NCBI GenBank assembly: GCA_004352715.1
Contig: SCFE01000101.1
Span: forward strand, 367,957-431,956
DNA length: 64,000 bases
Direction: 5' to 3'
Origin: Hofstenia miamia
Lineage: Eukaryota > Xenacoelomorpha > Acoela
The notes under the pieces were generated by a model. The model was given only the letters and a program-made list of their open reading frames with translations, was not told the DNA's origin and made no database searches. Position 1 is the stretch's first letter, and each line of letters opens with the position of its first letter. The translations under genes and the position numbers were made by a program. This document shows positions 58,466 to 64,000 of the stretch, piece by piece.

Positions 58466-59330
58466 TCATGCTTTCATCCCTATGCCCTCAATTGACACTT
58501 CTATGGTGTTTGTCCACTTGCCATCAAGTTGGCCATGTGGAGTACTTACTGCTTTCATTTGCAAGTTCTTGAATGGACCATGCAAATTACTCACTCCATT
58601 GTCATCTTTGATCACTCTCCAGATCAGTCTGATGTTAGATTTAATGTATTTTCTGTATATCTTCACATTTGATCTCCTTACATTAAAGTTTTGGTTTGTT
58701 GAATTCAGGATTGGTATCTTTCCTTTTCCATTTATAACTGCACAAACACTTGATGGCATTGATACTCTCTTTGTATTAATTCCTTTATTCTCATATAGCA
58801 TTATGTCTGCTGTTATTTGGCTTTCCATTTCTATTGTGTACATCCTCCATTGGTGTAGCTACAATCTTATTTCTTCCTCTAATTCAAAGGTGATTGTCAT
58901 TTGTCTGCCTTCTTCTTCCTTCATTTTGATCACTTCTTCTTTCACTTTTATTGTTCTGTTTGCATAATGTATAACACATTTGTTTTTTGTTAAAAAGTTG
59001 TCACCAAGTATCACCTCATAGGGTAGCAAATTGCTGTGCATGTCCACTACTACCAGCAATTGCTCAAATGTTGTATTGGCTATCCTCATTTGAACTGATT
59101 TTATCATCCCTTCTGTGTTGATGTATTCACCAGATGCATTAATTAGACATTTGTTCAATTTCTCCAAGTCTTCTCATTTGAACCCCAGTTTTGTTGCACA
59201 CTCATCAGATATTATTGAAGTTGCTGCTCCCATATTGATTGTTGCCTTTGTCATCATTCTGTTAATTGTCACCATTATCATATTGATGTTGTCTAAATTC
59301 ATTAAAATCCTTATCAGTGCACAGTAGAGT
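58466..59330 (-). pseudogene. Retropepsin region, element 2
   Basis: The active-site strand reads INMGAATSIISDECATKLG at about 59206-59250; the usual D[ST]G is NMG, so the catalytic Asp is lost. Downstream YEVILGDNFLTKNKCVIHYA is the conserved ILGxxFL segment. A further frame to 58466 (MYTIEMESQITADIMLYE) links protease to RT. Confidence 0.72.
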
Positions 59331-59383
59331 TGGCACTCCACTTAGTTTTCTGATTCTTTGTTGGTTTGCAATGCTTTGTTAAG

Positions 59384-60700
59384 TTATGTTTCTGATTCTA
59401 TTAGGTCTTTATAATCATAATAAGCTACTTTGTCCCCAATCATATTTATCTGTTTCATGCAGTCAGGTTTTTTGTGACCCTTTTGTCCACAACTATAGCA
59501 TTTGATGTCTCTTTCTCTTACTTTCTTTGTCTTCCCAGCTTTTCCTTTCACTTTGATAATTTTCTCCAGTTTATTCTTGTTGTATGTCTTGTTTGTCAAC
59601 TGTGGTTTGTGGTTGTTTCTCCATGTTGGTGTTTCTTTGTGCCATGTGGCCTTTTCATAAATTCGTGCATTGTTCTCAATTTTTGCCTGGATATAGACTG
59701 CCTTCTGGATCATTTTTTCTAGTTTGTTGTCAACATTGCACTTAATCTTGAATTGGGTTCTGATGCTTTCCAGGATTCCTTTGCAGGTGTGAGAGAATAA
59801 GTTGTACTTGGAATATCTATTCTCCCTTGAGCTTAGCATTACAAGTCTTTTGACCTGCTGAATGTAATTCCTTATATTGTCACTCTTTTTCATTTTTGTT
59901 GTATTCAGAATGATACAATACTGCTACTTGAAACTCTCATTCTCATAATATTCTATAAAATCTCCTATTAACAATCCATAATTTCTTTTGATCTTGATTG
60001 TCCAAAAGCAGGTAGTGTTGGTAGGCTGTCCCTGTCAGAAATAGGGGGAGTCTGGCTGCTGCTGCTTCTTGATTTACTTTTCTCTCTGCCATGGTAATTT
60101 CAAACAGTTGAAGCCATTCAATAAATGTCAAGTTGTATCCATCAACCTTCCCATTAAATTTTGGTAGCATTGCCTTTCATGGTATGGTATCATGGTTTTG
60201 TTTTGTGGTAGTATTGAACTTTCATACTTTTGTTTCATGTGTTTCCTTATAGTTTCCTCACTTTGGAACTGGTCTTTCACTGTCTTTGTGATCTCATTTA
60301 TGAATTTTTGTTTCTCATCTTCATTGTCTTCATCATACTCTTCATAGTTCACTTGTTTATTTGCATTCTCTGGTGGTGCATGTGAAGCATTTTCTCTTGC
60401 TTGTCAAAATTCTATTTCATGTGTTTGTATATTTTCCCAATTCTCTTCTTCATTTAATTGTATTAGTCTTAATTTATCTTTCAATTGTTCAAGCTCCTAT
60501 GATTGTATGTTGTTATCCTGTATCAGTTGTCTATTTTCACTTTCTAGTTGCTGATACATTTTTTCTCATTTTTCGTTTTGCTCAAAAATCATTTGTTCAA
60601 CTCTGACAATTGGTGTGTGAGTGTCTTCACTTCCTGTTGGAAAAGTTTGTGCTGTCTGTCCAGTCTTGTTTCCATTTCTACTTTCAGTTGCTCAGCATAT
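59384..60700 (-). pseudogene. gag with CCHC zinc knuckle, element 2
   Basis: From the right: a coiled-coil stretch (AEQLKVEMETRLDRQHKLFQ; then YQQLESENRQL) broken by TGA and TAG codons, an acidic part (NYEEYDEDNEDEKQKFINEI), a capsid-like part (FIEWLQLFEITMAERKV, FLTGTAYQHYLLLDN, NYIQQVKRLVMLSS) and a zinc knuckle CYSCGQKGHKKPDC near 59450-59500. The N-terminus is cut off at 60700 by the LTR that begins at 60701. Confidence 0.82.
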
Positions 60701-60902
60701 TGTAGCATCATCCAACATTAATCAGAAAAAAGCTGCAAATGTCACAGAAGATACTAAAATCGAAAGAAAGTTAATTAAAAAATATTACAATCAATTAGTT
60801 GCTATGATTTCAGATTAATTTGTAAAATGCAACCAAGAATAAAATATGTGTCAATAAAAAGATAATTGTATCTGTCAATAGAAATACTTTTGACAAAACG
60901 AC

Positions 60903-61632
60903 GCTTACGTTATTTTATCACCGCCATCTTGGCAGAAGTTTGAAATTTAAATCGACAGGTACTTCTTTTGAAATACTATAAATACATTGAAACTTACTGT
61001 AAGCATTTGATAAAGAATTTTACTTAGAATTCTTATTTTTTCATCTTATTAACGGTTTGATATTTAATATGATGTCGAGCTAATCTAGTGGTGCTTAGTA
61101 GTGGTCTGGATACATCACAGGGAATGATTCCAGGGTCTCTGTGCCAGACCATGAAAGTGCACTTAGGTTAGGTGTAGGGGTTTTCTCTAGATTAGCTCAC
61201 TAGCATTTCTCTTCTACATGTATTAAATAACTAACTCTCAACAAATGGTTGGATAACCAAACCTTAGGCTTACGTTATTTTATCGCCGCCATCTTGGCAG
61301 AAGTTTGAAATTTAAATCAACAGCTACTTCTTTTGAAATAATCTTATGATATAGAAATTTACTGTAAGCATTTGATAAAGAATTTTACTTAGAATTCTTA
61401 TTTTTCATCTTATTAACGGTTTGATTATTTAATACAATGTTGAGCTAATATAGCGGTGTTTAGTAGTGGTCTGGATACATCACAGGGAACGATTCAAGGG
61501 TCTCTGTGCCAGACCATGAAAGTGCACTTAAGTTAGGTGTAGGGGTTTTCTCTCGATTAGCCGACTAGCATTTCTCTTCTACATGTATTAAATAAATAAC
61601 TCTCAACAAATGGTTGGATAACCAAACCTTAG
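60903..61632. repeat. 365-bp tandem duplication inside the LTR
   Basis: Units 60903-61267 and 61268-61632 both run from GCTTACGTTATTTTATC to ACCAAACCTTAG with no bases between them. The LTR at 63333 has one unit only. Units differ by a modest number of substitutions. Confidence 0.9.
61102..61151 (+). promoter_or_regulatory. Conserved stem-loop inside the LTR
   Basis: TGGTCTGG...CCAGACCA form a perfect outer stem; CACAGGGA with TCTCTGTG forms an inner stem with one G-U pair. The same structure occurs at 61467-61516 and 63719-63768; in the last the inner stem is perfect (CACAGGGA/TCCCTGTG). Role unknown; an RNA signal in the R/U5 region is possible. Confidence 0.6.
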
Positions 61633-63207
61633 GAAGTATATTAATATTATTTTAGATCTAAATTAGTGACCTATGTAATCGTAAATGTAAGACCTTACAT
61701 GTAGTAATTGTAAATGTAGGTTAGGAAGTTGTTCAATTAGAATTTATTTAACTAAGCCAATATATTTCGGTAATGGCTACATATAATATTGAATGAACAA
61801 CTAGTGACAGTGTCCGGTTGCAAATAGATATAACACTTTCACACAATGGAGATTAAGTCAAGTTGTGTCGTGTCTTGAGTAAGCACTGAGCTAATGTAGG
61901 GTACACATAAGCTATCTTGATTGAGCTGAGAAGTGGCACTCAAGCATCGGATGAAATGGTGAAATTGGATGTGGAGATCCGCCTCGGGCAGATGCCCACT
62001 AGAAGATCACTACAGAGGTTACCGCATGGCTTCGTCACCTAAAAAGTGATTAGTTAATTGAGGTTACATAATGTAATAGAAGAAACTAGTCAAGCAGTAA
62101 CAATAAGTAAATCCTTACCCGCAATAACACAGCTAATGTTACAAGGTAACAGCAGATTAACAGTGATAAAGCCTGGTAGAGGATATTACAAATGCAAATG
62201 AAGGAGTNNNNNNNNNNNNNNNNNNNNNNNNNNNNNNNNNNNNNNNNNNNNNNNNNNNNNNNNNNNNNNNNNNNNNNNNNNNNNNNNNNNNNNNNNNNNN
62301 NNNNNNNNNNNNNNNNNNNNNNNNNNNNNNNNNNNNNNNNNNNNNNNNNNNNNNNNNNNNNNNNNNNNNNNNNNNNNNNNNNNNNNNNNNNNNNNNNNNN
62401 NNNNNNNNNNNNNNNNNNNNNNNNNNNNNNNNNNNNNNNNNNNNNNNNNNNNNNNNNNNNNNNNNNNNNNNNNNNNNNNNNNNNNNNNNNNNNNNNNNNN
62501 NNNNNNNNNNNNNNNNNNNNNNNNNNNNNNNNNNNNNNNNNNNNNNNNNNNNNNNNNNNNNNNNNNNNNNNNNNNNNNNNNNNNNNNNNNNNNNNNNNNN
62601 NNNNNNNNNNNNNNNNNNNNNNNNNNNNNNNNNNNNNNNNNNNNNNNNNNNNNNNNNNNNNNNNNNNNNNNNNNNNNNNNNNNNNNNNNNNNNNNNNNNN
62701 NNNNNNNNNNNNNNNNNNNNNNNNNNNNNNNNNNNNNNNNNNNNNNNNNNNNNNNNNNNNNNNNNNNNNNNNNNNNNNNNNNNNNNNNNNNNNNNNNNNN
62801 NNNNNNNNNNNNNNNNNNNNNNNNNNNNNNNNNNNNNNNNNNNNNNNNNNNNNNNNNNNNNNNNNNNNNNNNNNNNNNNNNNNNNNNNNNNNNNNNNNNN
62901 NNNNNNNNNNNNNNNNNNNNNNNNNNNNNNNNNNNNNNNNNNNNNNNNNNNNNNNNNNNNNNNNNNNNNNNNNNNNNNNNNNNNNNNNNNNNNNNNNNNN
63001 NNNNNNNNNNNNNNNNNNNNNNNNNNNNNNNNNNNNNNNNNNNNNNNNNNNNNNNNNNNNNNNNNNNNNNNNNNNNNNNNNNNNNNNNNNNNNNNNNNNN
63101 NNNNNNNNNNNNNNNNNNNNNNNNNNNNNNNNNNNNNNNNNNNNNNNNNNNNNNNNNNNNNNNNNNNNNNNNNNNNNNNNNNNNNNNNNNNNNNNNNNNN
63201 NNNNNNN

Positions 63208-63332
63208 ATTCAAATAGACTGTAAGGTGTAATGAAAGCCGTCTTTTCAATGTCTTCTTCTCTCATGGGCACCTGCCAATAGGCTTTGCACAAGTTGAGCA
63301 TGGAAAAGATTTTAAAGTTGGCTGCATTGTAT
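63208..63332 (-). pseudogene. Fragment of a third Ty3/gypsy reverse transcriptase
   Basis: On the minus strand it encodes NAANFKIFSMLNLCKAYWQV then PMREEDIEKTAFITPYSLFE, a normal Ty3/gypsy RT segment with no stops in the 40 codons visible. One side is cut by the N gap and the other by the LTR at 63333. It differs from both element 1 and element 2, so it is a third copy. Confidence 0.85.
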
Positions 63333-64000
63333 TGTAGCATCATCCAAAATTAATCAGAGAAAAGCTGCAAATGTCGCAGAAGAAACTAAGATCAAAAGAG
63401 AGTCAATTAATTAGTTGCTATGATTTCAGATTAATTTGTAAAATGCAACCAAGAATAAAATATGTGTCAATAAAAAGATAAATGTATCTGTGGATAAAAA
63501 TACTTTTGACAAAATGACGCTTACATTATTTTATCACCGCCATCTTGGCAGAAGTTTGAAATTTAAATCGACAGGTACTTCTTTTGAAATACTATAAATA
63601 CATTGAAACTTACTGTAAGCATTTGATAAAGAATTTTACTTAGAATTCTTATTTTTTCATCTTATTAACGGTTTGATTATTTAATACAATGTCGAGCTAA
63701 TCAAGCAGTGTTTAGTAGTGGTCTGGATACATCACAGGGAACGATTCTAGGGTCCCTGTGCCAGACCATGAAAGTGCACTTAAGTTAGGTGTAGGGGTTT
63801 TCTCTCGATTAGCCGACTAGCATTTCTCTTCTACATGTATCAGATAACTAACTGTCAACAAATGGTTGGATAACCAAACCTTAGGAATTATCTTAATATT
63901 GTTTTAGATCTAAATTAGTGACCTATAATCAACCAATATAATGACCTTACATGTAGTAATTATAAATGTAGGTTAGGAAGTTGTTGGATAGAATTTATTT
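63333..64000 (+). repeat. Second copy of the young LTR, partial
   Basis: Starts TGTAGCATCATCCAAAATTA and follows 60701 onward closely until the window ends, without the 365-bp duplication. It interrupts the RT fragment in its first third, a different position from the gag insertion at 60701. Confidence 0.85.

Larger units (their letters stand above)
51055..60700 (-). mobile_element. Ty3/gypsy LTR retrotransposon, element 2, decayed, 5' end missing
   Basis: Minus-strand order from right: gag (cut at 60700 by another LTR), zinc knuckle, protease, RT, RNase H, integrase, ORF3, polypurine tract, 3' LTR 51055-52162. Its own 5' LTR and the gag start are not in the visible sequence. CG is nearly absent (I count fewer than ten in 8.5 kb of interior). 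Coding frames are long but broken, several times by TGA or TAG where CGA or CAG would fit. It is a distant relative of element 1, sharing gene order and ORF3. Confidence 0.9.
60701..62190 (+). repeat. LTR of element-2 family, plus orientation, inserted in gag
   Basis: Starts TGTAGCATCATCCAACATTA and ends AAGCCTGGTAGAGGATATTACA. Its internal order matches the element 2 LTR but reversed relative to it. It contains an exact-length 365-bp tandem duplication; without it the length is about 1125 bp, against 1108 bp for 51055-52162. It retains many CG dinucleotides, so it is younger than element 2. It interrupts gag, and what follows (AATGCAAATGAAGGAGT, then N) shows neither a primer-binding site nor a clear target duplication. 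Confidence 0.8.

Overview
The window is AT-rich animal genomic DNA, probably from an invertebrate; the phylum is not resolved. It has a spliced metazoan deubiquitinase gene, GT...AG introns of 39-43 bp beside introns of several kb, several classes of DNA transposon, and Ty3/gypsy LTR elements. Five N runs of about 1000 bases (1-998, 9483-10482, 15695-16694, 47566-48565, 62208-63207) look like scaffold gaps of unknown true size. Two shorter N runs lie at 17478-17684 and 35079-35240.

Host gene (about 6.9-33.7 kb). A complete gene of the USP4/11/15 ubiquitin-protease family was reconstructed exon by exon. Fifteen exons lie on the minus strand, from the start codon at 33709 down to 13175. The only matching terminal exon lies on the plus strand at 6856-7011. 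The exons join in phase to 877 codons including the stop. The order is DUSP domain, UBL domain, Cys box, first zinc-binding CxxC, insert with a second UBL-like stretch, second CxxC, His box and acidic tail. The inverted last exon lies between two copies of one hAT transposon in opposite orientation, and on a contig bounded by N gaps, so either a real inversion or a flipped contig could explain it. Introns carry a piggyBac copy, a Tc1/mariner copy, three copies of a GCTCG-rich inverted-repeat family and hAT debris. Intron 14 also holds two exons of an unrelated PQQ-propeller (AASDH-like) gene.

Intergenic repeats (33.7-36.4 kb). After a featureless stretch upstream of USP there is a foldback-type element whose two arms are arrays of a roughly 12-mer, then a TA microsatellite.

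Retroelement block (36.4-64 kb). Element 1 (plus, 36460-46846) has two LTRs, a candidate primer-binding site, decayed gag-pol and a polypurine tract. Element 2 (minus, 51055-60700) has one LTR, a polypurine tract and gag with a zinc knuckle, protease, RT, RNase H and integrase. Both carry the same long coding region (ORF3) between integrase and polypurine tract, with stretches that align without gaps. I do not recognise it as Env or any other known retroelement protein; it is the best candidate for something undescribed. Both old elements are almost free of CG dinucleotides. CG-containing young LTRs of the same families have landed in or beside them: a solo LTR at 46847-49262 with a CTAT target duplication, an LTR at 60701-62190 that cuts gag, and an LTR at 63333 that cuts another RT fragment. 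A hAT C-terminal fragment lies at 49268-49684.

No tRNA, rRNA, CRISPR array or bacterial-type operon was seen.
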